Origin: UBA8752 sp965657965 | GTDB taxonomy: Bacteria > Bacteroidota > Bacteroidia > Flavobacteriales_D > Sanyastnellaceae | NCBI GenBank assembly: GCA_965657965.1 | Contig: CBFHQM010000012.1 | Location: forward strand, 1-60,612 | Length of the DNA: 60,612 nt | Direction: 5' to 3' | Shown here: positions 1-8,223 of the stretch, piece after piece | How the letters are laid out: each line of letters opens with the position of its first letter | Position numbering within the stretch: the stretch's first letter is position 1 | Position numbers and translations under genes: made by a program | The notes under the pieces: model-generated | What the model was told of the DNA's origin: nothing | Databases searched by the model: none | The model's input: only the letters and a program-made list of their open reading frames with translations

Positions 1-1
1 T

Positions 2-466
2 GAATCCAATGGCTCTGTTTTTGGTGCACTTTACAATGGCTTTGCTGTTCTTGACGCTAGGAGCTTGTGTCCCGATAATTGGGGCGTCCCCTCTGATCTT
101 GAATGGCAAATTCTCGAAACGCAGCTTGGCATGCCAAGCAATCAATTGAGCACAGAAACATGGCGAGGAAATGCAGAAAATGTGGGGCAAGCCATGAAGG
201 TCACAACCGCAGATTCACCTCCTTGGAATGGCACAAATACCTCCTTATGGAGTGGGTTACCAGCGGGGTATCGTCACCCAACAGGAACGTTTAATAGTCT
301 TGAATCAATTGGCTTGTTTTGGTCGAGAGACCTCGTACCCGGGGCAAACTCCCTTTACGCATACTTGTTCGCTCGGCAATTGAGCTCTCCGCAAACTGGC
401 ATAAAGAGAGAAAGAGAAATGGCGCTTCGCGGCTTCTCCGTTCGCTGTCTAAAAGATGCTGAGTAA
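2..466 (+). CDS. FISUMP-domain protein, 3' part only
   Basis: The reading frame is open from the first bases of the window and runs to the stop at 466, so the start lies upstream of the window and only the last 154 residues are visible. The visible part matches the Fibrobacter succinogenes major paralogous (FISUMP) domain: YNGFAV near the start, LCPDNWGVPSD followed by EW, then a GLPAGYRHPTG segment, a FWSRD segment and the closing GFSVRCLKD. These are secreted or surface proteins of unknown role, common in Bacteroidota and often lipoproteins. A TTG codon at 65 lies inside the conserved domain and is not the real start. The family call is from motif recognition; no function is inferred. Confidence 0.8.
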   Translation, partial: ESNGSVFGALYNGFAVLDARSLCPDNWGVPSDLEWQILETQLGMPSNQLSTETWRGNAENVGQAMKVTTADSPPWNGTNTSLWSGLPAGYRHPTGTFNSLESIGLFWSRDLVPGANSLYAYLFARQLSSPQTGIKREREMALRGFSVRCLKDAE

Positions 467-540
467 CCAGATCAGAAGCGGCTCCCACAATTTGATTTTG
501 ACGCTCAAGGCCTAGAGAAATAATTTGGGCATATTAAGGC

Positions 541-586
541 AGGGGGCTCGCAGACCGCCCGGTTAGGCGCGGTCTTGACTGCCCCA
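541..586 (+). terminator. Strong GC-rich hairpin downstream of the FISUMP gene
   Basis: Perfect inner stem AGACCGC (552-558) with GCGGTCT (569-575), and an outer GGGGC/GCCCC stem (543-547 with 581-585). No clear T-run follows on either strand, so it may be a poor terminator or only an mRNA end hairpin between the FISUMP gene and the convergent microprotein gene. The rest of 467-626 holds nothing I recognise. Confidence 0.4.
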
Positions 587-626
587 TTATGGTACATTCA
601 ATCGAGTGGCACGCCTTTTAGAAGGC

Positions 627-770
627 TTAATCGCCGATGTCGCCGCTCCGCTCTCCTGCTGACGCCCCATTTTTTCCTGGGCTCTTGGAGCCATTGTAGA
701 TGTTCCAAATGGTCAAAAACATGTACACGGAGAAGATGACTCCACCGACTAAAAAGAAGGTCAAGCTCAT
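627..770 (-). CDS. Small single-span membrane protein (47 aa)
   Basis: A 47-residue protein starting MSLTFFLVGG. Residues 2-24 form one strongly hydrophobic helix (FFLVGGVIFSVYMFLTIW), followed by a short polar, glycine- and serine-rich tail. The start ATG at 770 overlaps the TGA of the next microprotein gene upstream (767-937) in an ATGA arrangement, which argues for translational coupling and favours this start over the longer in-frame start at 824. I do not recognise the family. A small subunit or regulator of a membrane complex is possible but is only inference. Confidence 0.55.
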   Translation of the reverse strand: MSLTFFLVGGVIFSVYMFLTIWNIYNGSKSPGKNGASAGERSGDIGD

Positions 771-937
771 GTTGTGCGTCTTTGTCGGATTGCAATGGAA
801 AAGAGGAGAATCGTCCCCGCCCAATGTGCTGAATACAGGGCCTCATCGGTGCGCCCCAGCATACCCAACCCAACCGAGTACAGGAGACAGAGAAAAGCCA
901 AGATCACAGGGTACCAGCTTAAGATGAAATTTTTCAT
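767..937 (-). CDS. Small two-span membrane protein (56 aa)
   Basis: An ATG at 937 opens a 56-codon frame starting MKNFILSWYPVILAFLCLLY and ending IAIRQRRTT, with its TGA at 767-769. Two hydrophobic stretches (about residues 4-27 and 39-50) are separated by a short polar loop (GRTDEALYSAHW), and the C-terminus is basic, fitting a two-helix inner-membrane protein with the tail inside. Its stop overlaps the start of the 47-aa gene by 4 bases. An A/T-rich stretch just upstream (938-965) is a plausible promoter and ribosome-binding region. Family unknown to me; support is the codon-scale overlap and the sensible topology. Confidence 0.5.
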   Translation of the reverse strand: MKNFILSWYPVILAFLCLLYSVGLGMLGRTDEALYSAHWAGTILLFSIAIRQRRTT

Positions 938-1086
938 GTTTTATTTAAATCGTTTTGTATTTACCTGTTGTTCCTCTTCCACAAAGCACGAAGACGAATC
1001 ACCACCTTGTTTCGAAGCTGTCGACGGACACTTTAATGTAGCCTTTATTCGTTTCGCTGCTTTTACGTCATCCTCACGAGCACAGG

Positions 1087-1701
1087 TCAATGTTCAGTGA
1101 GGTGGTCTTGGAGGGAAAAGCGATAACGTGGACCATAGAGGCCTTCGGGAATGCCTTGGCCCACCGAGATGGCCATGACAACAGAGGCTTCTGGAGGCAG
1201 TTCGCAGAGGGCGCGGACCATCGAAGGGTCGAGGCCCTCCATGGGGCAGCTGTCGAAGCCGGCGGCCTGGATGGCGAGCATAAACTGGGCAGCGGCAAGG
1301 GCCACGCTTTTGTCGACCCAAGCGGATCGCTTTGCAGCCTCCATGCCGTCCACGTTGGGGCCTACCTGGTCGCGGTAATATGCGGCGGTGCCCTCGTTTT
1401 GCTCCGATGCGTAGTGAGACTGTAAGGCTGCGGCACGGCGCACACAGAGGTCGGGTCGTCCAATAAAAAAGACGAGCTCGGACGAAGTGGCCGCAGCAGG
1501 CTGCGACAAGCAAGCCTCCACCGCCTCAGCGCGGCGTGCAGAATTCGGGCGAACCCAATGGAACTCCCAGGGCTGTAAGTTGTTGGAACTCGGAGCGAGG
1601 TGCGCTGAACGCAACGCCGAACGCATCACTTCCTCCGGCACCACGGCTTCTCCGTATCGGCGAACGCTGCGACGCGCTTCGGCCAATGCCTCAAAATTCA
1701 T
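1087..1701 (-). CDS. Nitroreductase family protein
   Basis: A 204-residue protein of the FMN-dependent nitroreductase superfamily, which reduces nitroaromatics, quinones or related substrates with NAD(P)H. The N-terminus has the family's ARRSVRRY signature, then APSSNNLQPWEF (FMN-phosphate contact region); a central helix VDKSVALAAAQFMLAIQAAG is followed by DSCPMEGLDP, also typical. Length suits the family. I chose ATG 1701 (MNFEAL) because homology begins there; the frame stays open upstream to 1932 but that part overlaps the divergent plsC gene. It is divergent from plsC with 67 bases between start codons. The substrate cannot be told. Confidence 0.85.
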   Translation of the reverse strand: MNFEALAEARRSVRRYGEAVVPEEVMRSALRSAHLAPSSNNLQPWEFHWVRPNSARRAEAVEACLSQPAAATSSELVFFIGRPDLCVRRAAALQSHYASEQNEGTAAYYRDQVGPNVDGMEAAKRSAWVDKSVALAAAQFMLAIQAAGFDSCPMEGLDPSMVRALCELPPEASVVMAISVGQGIPEGLYGPRYRFSLQDHLTEH

Positions 1702-1768
1702 CTTCCCTTCGGCCCCATGGATGTGTTCCGTCATGGTTGGAGTACATTTCCCGCTTCTTCTTGTTCGC

Positions 1769-2581
1769 ATGACCCATCGATCATTCGATTTTCTAACCAC
1801 CCTACCCGCCCCCTTCACCGACGGGAGCCCTCTGCGCAAAATCTGGCGCAGCACGCGGAGATTGTTTGCTTTTGTGTTGCTTTCCCTCGGCGCCACGGCG
1901 AGTGCATTGGCCCGAAAGCTCACCGGTGCCAACCACGCTAGCCTCTACCGGCCTTACACGTGGTATTGCCGAAACATCCACAGGTTGACCGGAATTCGCG
2001 TGACCGTGGAAGGCGAACTGCCCGACCACGCCAGCGTGCTGGTCGCCAACCACCGCACTTACATCGACGCCGTGATGGTGCCTTCGCCACATCCGTTGGT
2101 GTTTGTGGCCAAAGCCGAAGTCAAGCGCTGGCCCATTATTGGATGGGGCGGCAATGCCATTCGCACCATTTGGGTTCAGCGTTCGAGCGCGGAAAGCCGA
2201 AAGGCCACCCGTGTGGAAGTGCGAAAGCGCATTGAAGACGACTTGTCCATCATCATTTTCCCCGAAGGCACCACCCACCGAGGACCGGACCTGTTGGAGT
2301 ACAAAATGGGCATGTTCAAGATGTGCGCGGATGGCGGTTTTCCCATCTGCCCCATCGCCATGGAATACCGACACCAAGACGTGTCATGGGAGAACAATTC
2401 CAAGTTTATCCCCCATGCCTTCAAGGTCTTTGGTCACCGCTACATCGACGTCTCGGTGCGTTTCGGAAAAGTGCAATACGGAGACGACCCGGTTGAACTG
2501 AGACAGCGTTTGCGCGACTGGACCGCCAAAAACTGTTTGGAGATGCGCGCGAATTTTGACGCGCAGGAGCAAAACGCCTAA
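1769..2581 (+). CDS. plsC: 1-acyl-sn-glycerol-3-phosphate acyltransferase (PlsC family)
   Basis: A 270-residue lysophospholipid acyltransferase that transfers an acyl chain to lysophosphatidic acid in phosphatidate synthesis at the inner membrane. Motif I NHRTYID (HX4D, catalytic) and motif III FPEGTTHRG (EGT, glycerophosphate binding) are clear, with PIIGWGG between them. An N-terminal hydrophobic segment (LFAFVLLSLGATASALA) can anchor it. The start at 1769 gives a normal-length protein; the open frame upstream to 1487 lies antisense to the nitroreductase gene. Paralogous acyltransferases in ornithine-lipid pathways share these motifs, so the exact acceptor is inferred. Confidence 0.85.
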   Translation: MTHRSFDFLTTLPAPFTDGSPLRKIWRSTRRLFAFVLLSLGATASALARKLTGANHASLYRPYTWYCRNIHRLTGIRVTVEGELPDHASVLVANHRTYIDAVMVPSPHPLVFVAKAEVKRWPIIGWGGNAIRTIWVQRSSAESRKATRVEVRKRIEDDLSIIIFPEGTTHRGPDLLEYKMGMFKMCADGGFPICPIAMEYRHQDVSWENNSKFIPHAFKVFGHRYIDVSVRFGKVQYGDDPVELRQRLRDWTAKNCLEMRANFDAQEQNA

Positions 2582-2605
2582 TTCCAGCGTGTCTGGGCTC
2601 TTGGC

Positions 2606-3016
2606 TTAGTCAAGCTTGTCCGGATGCTTGTCCTTGACGTGCTGGGCAATGGGCAATGAGTTGCCGTCCTCGTCGATCCGCACAAACACCATCTTGGTGG
2701 TGGTCACCACCGTTTCCTCATGGCTGTAAACGTTGAACTTTCGGGCCTCCACCGCAATCTTGATGGACTTGTTGCCGATGCGAACGATGTCGCCATAAAT
2801 CTTAATCAAGTTGTTTTCTTTGACCGGAGATTTAAACAGCACTTCCTCCACTTTGAGCGTCACCATATTGGGGCTAAAGCACACTTCGTTGACGAAGGCC
2901 ACGGCCAATTCATCAATCCAGCTGAGCATGGTTCCTCCAAAAAGATTGTTATGTACTCCGAGATCGTGCTTCTTACACACCTTCGTTCCTAGCAATCGCA
3001 TGCCACAAAGGTCCAT
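2606..3016 (-). CDS. Acyl-CoA thioesterase, hotdog fold (YciA/BACH type)
   Basis: A 136-residue hotdog-fold protein that hydrolyses acyl-CoA to free acid and CoA. The NNLFGGTMLSWIDELA segment is the acyl-CoA hydrolase (4HBT) active-site region with its conserved Asp, and FKSPVKENNLIKIYGDI matches the central strands. It is convergent with plsC (24 bases between stops) and divergent from the endonuclease-like gene at 3041, with only 24 bases between the two start codons. An alternative in-frame start at 3001 (MRLLGT) would widen that gap. Confidence 0.85.
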   Translation of the reverse strand: MDLCGMRLLGTKVCKKHDLGVHNNLFGGTMLSWIDELAVAFVNEVCFSPNMVTLKVEEVLFKSPVKENNLIKIYGDIVRIGNKSIKIAVEARKFNVYSHEETVVTTTKMVFVRIDEDGNSLPIAQHVKDKHPDKLD

Positions 3017-3040
3017 ATTTGCCTAACCATCTTCCCCATC

Positions 3041-4519
3041 ATGTCCGTACGACACATTTTGACCCGCTTTCTCCCTTCGTTCCTGCTTTTCGCGGCTTGT
3101 CTTCACGCCACAGCACAGAGCGGAATGGCCATTGACCACAATTTTAGCGACTGGAATGGCCTCTCTTCCATCCAAGCGGCAGACACCACAGGCCCCCTGG
3201 AGTCGGTGACCTTCAACAGCGATGCCGAGCGTGTGTATTTCCGGATTCGGTACGACCGTCTCATTGCCCTCGACGAAGCCATCATCCCCCATGGCACCAA
3301 GATTGCCCTCGATGTAGACGGAAACCCCGGTTCTGGGCAGTTTGTGGGCGCCTTTGCCGGTGCGGACATCGTGATCAACCTCCAAGATCGCTATGTGAAT
3401 TCCACCCAGACCAACGGATCTACGGAGAGCCAGACCCTCAACGCCTCGCAAGTCCGAATCGCGCCAACGTACGGAGGAGCCGACCACGAAATTGCCATCG
3501 ACCGGTCCATCAATGGACTCAACAGCAATGCGCCCTTGCGTTGGAGCGTATACTGCTCGACTTCTGGCCAGCAAATCACACCAGAAACAGCCTCACCCCT
3601 GTCGAACAGCCCAGGATTGACGGTCAATACGCCCATTGAACGCACCGATGGAACGGCGGTCCGCGTGGCCTTTTGGAACATGAACCGTCGCCTTGACAAT
3701 GCCTCTGCACGCGCGGCCATGGCCCGCATTCTCCAAGCCACGCAACCCGACGTGATCGGCATGAGCGAAGTAGAAGATTTCTCCGCGAATCAAATGTCTG
3801 AATGGCTCAATGACTGGGTTCCCCTTGAGACCGAAACCTGGCAGGTGGTCAAAGACGATTGGGACTTGATGGTCGCCAGCCGTTGGCCCATCACCAGCAC
3901 CTACCCCGAAGTCCAAAGACAGTTTCCAGTGGTCATCGATGCGGAAGCGGCGTGGGGTCAAGATTTCATGCTCACGGCCAGTCACCTCAAGTGCTGCAAT
4001 GGCGCCGACCAGCGCCAAGAGCAAGCCGACGAGTACATGGCCTTTCTTCGGAACGCCATGGCTGGCGAGGGCAACCTCGAACTCGCAGAGAACACCCCTG
4101 TTGTGTATGGCGGTGACCTGAACATGGTGGGGCCCGGTGGCGCCATGCACACATTGCTCACAGGCGACATCCAAAACGAAGCCACCTACGGCCCCGACTT
4201 TTCGCCCGATTGGGATGGGACTCGGCTCTCCGAACTTCCCTGTATTCAGACCGATCAACCCATGAACTATACCTGGCGCAATGACTACAGTGAGTGGCCC
4301 GCAGGTAAGTTGGACTACATCCTGGTTCAAGACGGGGCAGTGCGGGTATTGCGCTCTTTTGCGCTTGAAACGGCCAGCATGTCCGCACAGCGCTTGAATG
4401 CCTATGGTCTAGAATCTGGAGACGCCTTGGAAGCCAGCGATCACTTTATTGTGGTGGCGGACTTGGCCAAACACGACCGTCCGGGGACCAAGCCCGTCAA
4501 AATCAAGAAAGGCCGCTGA
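3041..4519 (+). CDS. Secreted endonuclease/exonuclease/phosphatase family protein
   Basis: A 492-residue exported protein. Residues 1-25 form a signal peptide ending near ATAQ. Residues 30-180 resemble a beta-sandwich binding domain (FSDWNGLSS, then YFRIRYDR and ALDVDGNPGSG), as in CBM9/DOMON-like modules. From about residue 205 the EEP fold starts: VAFWNMNRR, then DVIGMSEVED (catalytic Glu), DLMVASRWP, HLKCCNGADQRQEQ, GGDLNMVG (Asp/Asn pair) and ASDHFIVVADL (terminal Asp-His). All expected metal and catalytic residues are present. Such proteins act as nucleases or phosphodiesterases; the substrate is unknown. No T9SS sorting domain is seen. Confidence 0.8.
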   Translation: MSVRHILTRFLPSFLLFAACLHATAQSGMAIDHNFSDWNGLSSIQAADTTGPLESVTFNSDAERVYFRIRYDRLIALDEAIIPHGTKIALDVDGNPGSGQFVGAFAGADIVINLQDRYVNSTQTNGSTESQTLNASQVRIAPTYGGADHEIAIDRSINGLNSNAPLRWSVYCSTSGQQITPETASPLSNSPGLTVNTPIERTDGTAVRVAFWNMNRRLDNASARAAMARILQATQPDVIGMSEVEDFSANQMSEWLNDWVPLETETWQVVKDDWDLMVASRWPITSTYPEVQRQFPVVIDAEAAWGQDFMLTASHLKCCNGADQRQEQADEYMAFLRNAMAGEGNLELAENTPVVYGGDLNMVGPGGAMHTLLTGDIQNEATYGPDFSPDWDGTRLSELPCIQTDQPMNYTWRNDYSEWPAGKLDYILVQDGAVRVLRSFALETASMSAQRLNAYGLESGDALEASDHFIVVADLAKHDRPGTKPVKIKKGR

Positions 4520-4529
4520 TTCAAGGGGT

Positions 4530-5399
4530 CTATCGGACCTGAAAAACGCGGTTGATGTTGAACCCGAAGTACAGGTCCCCATCCTGCCATCGGCCGGGGG
4601 TTTCCGCCAGAAAAGCACGTTCAAACATGCCGCGGCTGTTGGTCACGTGAAGCTGAAACACGTGCCCTCCTGTCTCGATGTCGAGCCCGAGGCTCAAGGA
4701 GTTGTGAAGGCCATCTTCAATCGGACGCGGGAGCAGGTAATGGTATTCGCCATTGACCGACATTCTGCGGTTGAGCTTGTAACGAAAACCCATACCTACG
4801 GTCGATACATCGTTGGGGCGATCTGGGCGATCGACGAGGTTTCGGTGAACCAAAGAGGGAATCACCGCCAATGAGAATTCAGGAGACCACTTGCGCGTGA
4901 TGACCAATTGGTGCACGTAACTCATGCGGTGCACCCCTTTGCGTTCAATGCCGTCCTCTGGCAAACGCAAGCCGTCGCGCATGGCCACGGAGTAACCGGT
5001 GAGGCTCACCGGAGACCCTCCCCCTTTCATTTGTTCTAGAAAGCGCCACTTGAGGTTGCCCTCCAGCGTTTTGCCAAAGGTGGACCGGGCCACGCCCACT
5101 TGAATTCTGTCCGTAATTCCATAGTCGAGGCCCATGCGCATTTGCGCATTGTCCAATCCAAAAAGGTCGTACCAACCATCACTCAACCGGCCGAAGCGGT
5201 GGGCAATGATGAAGTTCATTTCTCCCTCGCCGGAGGTTTCGGGACTTTGCACATTGATGATGCGTCCGGCTTTGAAAGCCGACGTGACCACCGTGGGCTT
5301 TTCTTCTTCACCGAAGAAGTCCATCAGATCATCCTGACCCCAAGAGACAGAAGGGCTGAGCACCACTGTCAAAGCCAACACGCCACACCACTTCTTCAT
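4530..5399 (-). CDS. DUF5777 family outer-membrane beta-barrel protein
   Basis: A 289-residue protein with a signal peptide (to about residue 21, VSWGQ), then alternating amphipathic strands typical of a small outer-membrane barrel: MNFIIAHRFGRLSDGWYDLFGLDNAQMRMGL split over strands, GITDRIQVGVARS and a last strand ending in FGFNINRVFQVR. The pattern matches DUF5777. It is the last gene of a three-gene operon: its ATG overlaps the stop of yceI by 4 bases, and yceI overlaps the cytochrome-like lipoprotein in the same way. Function is not established; linkage to a haem protein suggests an electron-transfer or stress role (inference). Confidence 0.75.
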   Translation of the reverse strand: MKKWCGVLALTVVLSPSVSWGQDDLMDFFGEEEKPTVVTSAFKAGRIINVQSPETSGEGEMNFIIAHRFGRLSDGWYDLFGLDNAQMRMGLDYGITDRIQVGVARSTFGKTLEGNLKWRFLEQMKGGGSPVSLTGYSVAMRDGLRLPEDGIERKGVHRMSYVHQLVITRKWSPEFSLAVIPSLVHRNLVDRPDRPNDVSTVGMGFRYKLNRRMSVNGEYHYLLPRPIEDGLHNSLSLGLDIETGGHVFQLHVTNSRGMFERAFLAETPGRWQDGDLYFGFNINRVFQVR

Positions 5400-5935
5400 T
5401 TCAATTTTAATTCTGCGCGCAACGTGACGCCAATGATTTCTGCAATGTTCTCCGACACCACTTTGGGAATGTCGATGTCATGGTCTTCGCACGCCACATC
5501 AAATTGAGACGCGACAATCCATCCCTCCCCATCACGGGTCATGGTGCCTTCTATGGTCCTTTCCTTGGCCACGCCATGCATTTCCAAGGTGCCGGTTACC
5601 GTCACCATTTGCTCCCCTTCCTTGGCGGACTCCAATCCCGCAACAACACCCCGAAAAGAAGCCTTCGGGAACTGCTCCGACTCCATGTAGTTTTCGTTGA
5701 AATGCTCCTCCATGAGCGCTTTGGGAAAGTGAAAGCTCAAAATGGGCGCCTGAAAAGCGAGTTGGCCCGTGGTCACATCAAAAATCGCAGACGCCGCATT
5801 GCTTTCCGCCTGAATGTCTTCCAAGGGGGTCTCCGAGAGGAATGAAATCTGGGCGTCCCGGGTCACAAAACGCTGTGCATGTCCGGCCGATGCCCACATG
5901 CTGAGTGCCAATAAAAGTGCTGCGTTTCTCATCAA
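5396..5935 (-). CDS. YceI family periplasmic lipid-binding-like protein
   Basis: A 179-residue YceI-domain protein. The signal peptide ends near GHAQ (residue 21). The lipocalin-like barrel shows the usual pattern: DAQISFLSETPLEDI, SNAASAIFDVTTGQLAF, HFNENYMESEQFPKASFRG and GTLEMHGVAKERTIEG. YceI proteins bind isoprenoid or amphipathic ligands in the periplasm. The start ATG overlaps the stop of the upstream haem lipoprotein by 4 bases and its own stop overlaps the DUF5777 start by 4, so the three are very probably one transcript. Confidence 0.88.
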   Translation of the reverse strand: MMRNAALLLALSMWASAGHAQRFVTRDAQISFLSETPLEDIQAESNAASAIFDVTTGQLAFQAPILSFHFPKALMEEHFNENYMESEQFPKASFRGVVAGLESAKEGEQMVTVTGTLEMHGVAKERTIEGTMTRDGEGWIVASQFDVACEDHDIDIPKVVSENIAEIIGVTLRAELKLK

Positions 5936-6291
5936 TTGTTGGGTTTACCCGCTGCGATCCATGCGTTGAACCTGGCGATGGAACAGCTGTCTAACTTTCC
6001 CGATTGCGGCATCAATTCCGAATCTCCGGCATCTCGGTCCATTCGATCCAGCATGATGTCGGCGAACAGGGAGATGTCCGCGTGGTTTTCAAAGCCGATT
6101 CCCGCAGAAGGCGAAGCGCCTGAATGACATCCCTGGCAATGGTCAGACACCATGGGCAAAATGTCCATCCCGTATGAGACCTCTACAGTGCCGCAATCTA
6201 ACGGGCCACCCAAGGTTTCGAGGTCATCGTATGTGCATCCGGTCAACGCCACCATCACAGCCACGGTTCCCGCCCAATTTCGTCCGTTCAT
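5932..6291 (-). CDS. Small c-type haem lipoprotein
   Basis: A 119-residue protein beginning MNGRNWAGTVAVMVALTGC; the lipobox cysteine at 19 predicts a lipoprotein. HCQGCHSG (residues 51-58) carries a CXXCH haem c attachment site, followed by a possible distal Met in MPQSGKLD and the closing FNAWIAAGKPNN typical of small planctomycete-type cytochrome c modules. First gene of the operon with YceI and DUF5777. The frame stays open upstream to 6741, but that part lacks signal or homology and the start at 6291 gives a perfect lipoprotein N-terminus. Confidence 0.8.
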   Translation of the reverse strand: MNGRNWAGTVAVMVALTGCTYDDLETLGGPLDCGTVEVSYGMDILPMVSDHCQGCHSGASPSAGIGFENHADISLFADIMLDRMDRDAGDSELMPQSGKLDSCSIARFNAWIAAGKPNN

Positions 6292-6441
6292 CCAAACGAA
6301 TATAATTCGCCATCCAACACCGGAATCGTCCGCATTCAAAACAAACCCCATTCGCCCAATTGCAACGGACACCCTGCTCGGTTCAAGATTCAAAGCCAAC
6401 TTGTCTTTGTGAACGCCCTCCTCCACACCATTTACCACACC

Positions 6442-7581
6442 ATGTACCACACCATCGCTTCCCATCGCCCCAAACGCTTCTGTCTCGGCCGTTTCCTGTT
6501 GATTCTTATGCCACTTCTGGCTTCGTGCGGGCCTTTGGGATGGCAACAGGATCCCGATGGCATGCTGCACAAATCCTTGGAAGGAAGTTGGCGTGCACTC
6601 GAAACCACACCCTCGGGCGACGCCTGGCTCGCGGGGTCTACCGGAGAATGGCTGCATGCCTCGTTCGATGGCCAAACCACAACAGTGCACCGCATAGAGG
6701 ACCATGGCGCAACGATGCCCGACGGCCAGACACCGCTCCACTTTCGCGGCATTGCGGTCACCTCAGACGCTGTGTTGGCTTCGGCCATTGCTTCTCCCGC
6801 CTACATTCAACGGGCCGCCATCAAAGAAAACGGGACGGTGAAACTCCCGCGAGAAAATGTGTGGATTGAAGCGGACAGCTTGGCCTTCATGGACGCCATT
6901 CTCAAACTCGACGATCAAACGCTTATCGCCATGGGAGATCCTCTAGACGGTTGCCTATGCGTGGTGCATTCCCAAGATGGAGGACGCACTTGGCAGCGGA
7001 TTCCTTGTGCGCAAGGCGAATCTGGTGGCGTACCGACAGCCCTTCCCGGAGAAGCGGCCTTCGCCGCTTCTAACGGCAACCTGTCCGCTCAAGGGGACAC
7101 CGTGTGGATGCTCTCGGGAGGAGGTGCATCTCGCGTGTATCGCAGCACCGACCGCGGTCAAAACTGGACCGCCTTCCCCACCCCACTGCTTCAAGGCAGC
7201 ACCATGACCGGCGGATTTTCGATGGATTTCGCCAACGCGACACGCGGCATCATTTGGGGCGGCAATTGGGAGGACAAACCAAAGCAACACGGCCGCGGAG
7301 CCATCACACGAGACGGTGGCGAAACGTGGACACTCATTGCCGAAGGCATTGGACCAGGCTATGCGTCTTCGGTGCGCTATCGACCGGGCAGTAAAGGCAT
7401 GCAACTCGCCCTTGTGGGGGCGCCACAAGGGCTCAACCTGAGTGAAGACGGCGGACAAACGTGGCGACATTTCTCGGACAGCGCATTTTACACCGCGCGC
7501 TTTACACCCGACGGGTCCGCGCTTTGGCTGGCCGGTCAAGGAAAACTGGGGCGCATTGGCACCCAAGAACTTGGATGGTAG
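6442..7581 (+). CDS. Lipoprotein with BNR-type beta-propeller (Ycf48/sialidase-like)
   Basis: About 379 residues. The N-terminus (basic, then FCLGRFLLILMPLLASC) ends in a lipobox with Cys near residue 29. The rest is a beta-propeller with several Asp-box repeats: SQDGGRTWQRI, STDRGQNWTAF, TRDGGETWTLI and SEDGGQTWRHF. Such proteins in Bacteroidota are annotated as oxidoreductase or photosystem stability factor-like, but no catalytic residues can be pointed to. Start choice is uncertain: a GTG at 6409 and ATGs at 6442 and 6508 are in frame, in a stretch of short ACCACACCAT-like repeats. I favour 6442, which gives a normal signal length. Confidence 0.75.
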   Translation: MYHTIASHRPKRFCLGRFLLILMPLLASCGPLGWQQDPDGMLHKSLEGSWRALETTPSGDAWLAGSTGEWLHASFDGQTTTVHRIEDHGATMPDGQTPLHFRGIAVTSDAVLASAIASPAYIQRAAIKENGTVKLPRENVWIEADSLAFMDAILKLDDQTLIAMGDPLDGCLCVVHSQDGGRTWQRIPCAQGESGGVPTALPGEAAFAASNGNLSAQGDTVWMLSGGGASRVYRSTDRGQNWTAFPTPLLQGSTMTGGFSMDFANATRGIIWGGNWEDKPKQHGRGAITRDGGETWTLIAEGIGPGYASSVRYRPGSKGMQLALVGAPQGLNLSEDGGQTWRHFSDSAFYTARFTPDGSALWLAGQGKLGRIGTQELGW

Positions 7582-7587
7582 TCTCGC

Positions 7588-8199
7588 TTAAGCTGAACGC
7601 TGTGCGACCATTCGCGTGACTTCGGCGGGGCCTTGATGGTAAGGCCCTTCGTCTAAAACCACCTTTTCCGTGGTCAAAACAGTCGCTTTGAGCTCACAGA
7701 AATCGGTGGCCAGCATGCCTGTGGTAAAGAGCATGGGCCGAGACTTGGGGCCGCCCGAACTGTGGGACAACTGTCCAGGCCCAAACCCTTCCAAGATCAA
7801 CGTTCCCCCTGGCTTCAACCATTGTGCTACGCGCGCATGAAATCCTGACCGCAGTGCTTCTGACAAATGCAAGTAGCACAGTGCAATGGCATCGAACTGT
7901 TCCAAGGGAGCCCAATCAGAGGCGTCACCCCATTCGGCTTCAATGGTGACGTTCTTCTTACTGGCGAGCGCCAACGCCTTTTGCACGCCCACTGAGGACG
8001 CGTCGAAAGAGCGGACCGACCAGCCTTGAAGAGCTGCATGCACTGCATTGCGGCCTTCTCCATCGCCTGGAAGTAGGATTCGGCCCGGGGTCAACTTGGC
8101 CAACTGCGCCTCAAAAAAAGCATTGGGTCCATAGCCATAGACCATGTCCTCTGCGCCAAAACGTGCATTCCAAAAATCACCGGGAGATTCGGTCCTCAT
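7588..8199 (-). CDS. Class I SAM-dependent methyltransferase
   Basis: A 203-residue Rossmann-fold methyltransferase. The SAM-binding loop is ILLPGDGEGRNAVHAALQG (a TehB/thiopurine methyltransferase-like variant of the GxGxG motif), followed by VRSFDASSVG (acidic residue for the ribose), EAEWGDASDW and FDAIALCYLHL (motif IV region), then LKPGGTLILEGF. Close Bacteroidota relatives are of unknown substrate. It lies 24 bases downstream of the phenylalanine hydroxylase gene on the same strand, so co-transcription is likely. Confidence 0.82.
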   Translation of the reverse strand: MRTESPGDFWNARFGAEDMVYGYGPNAFFEAQLAKLTPGRILLPGDGEGRNAVHAALQGWSVRSFDASSVGVQKALALASKKNVTIEAEWGDASDWAPLEQFDAIALCYLHLSEALRSGFHARVAQWLKPGGTLILEGFGPGQLSHSSGGPKSRPMLFTTGMLATDFCELKATVLTTEKVVLDEGPYHQGPAEVTRMVAQRSA

Positions 8200-8223
8200 G
8201 GTCACCAAGATCGAGCTGTCCGC

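Noticed and set aside
5932..6741. Longer 269-codon version of the haem lipoprotein gene
   Set aside because: It overlaps the divergent propeller gene and buries the lipoprotein signal; the ATG at 6291 is preferred.
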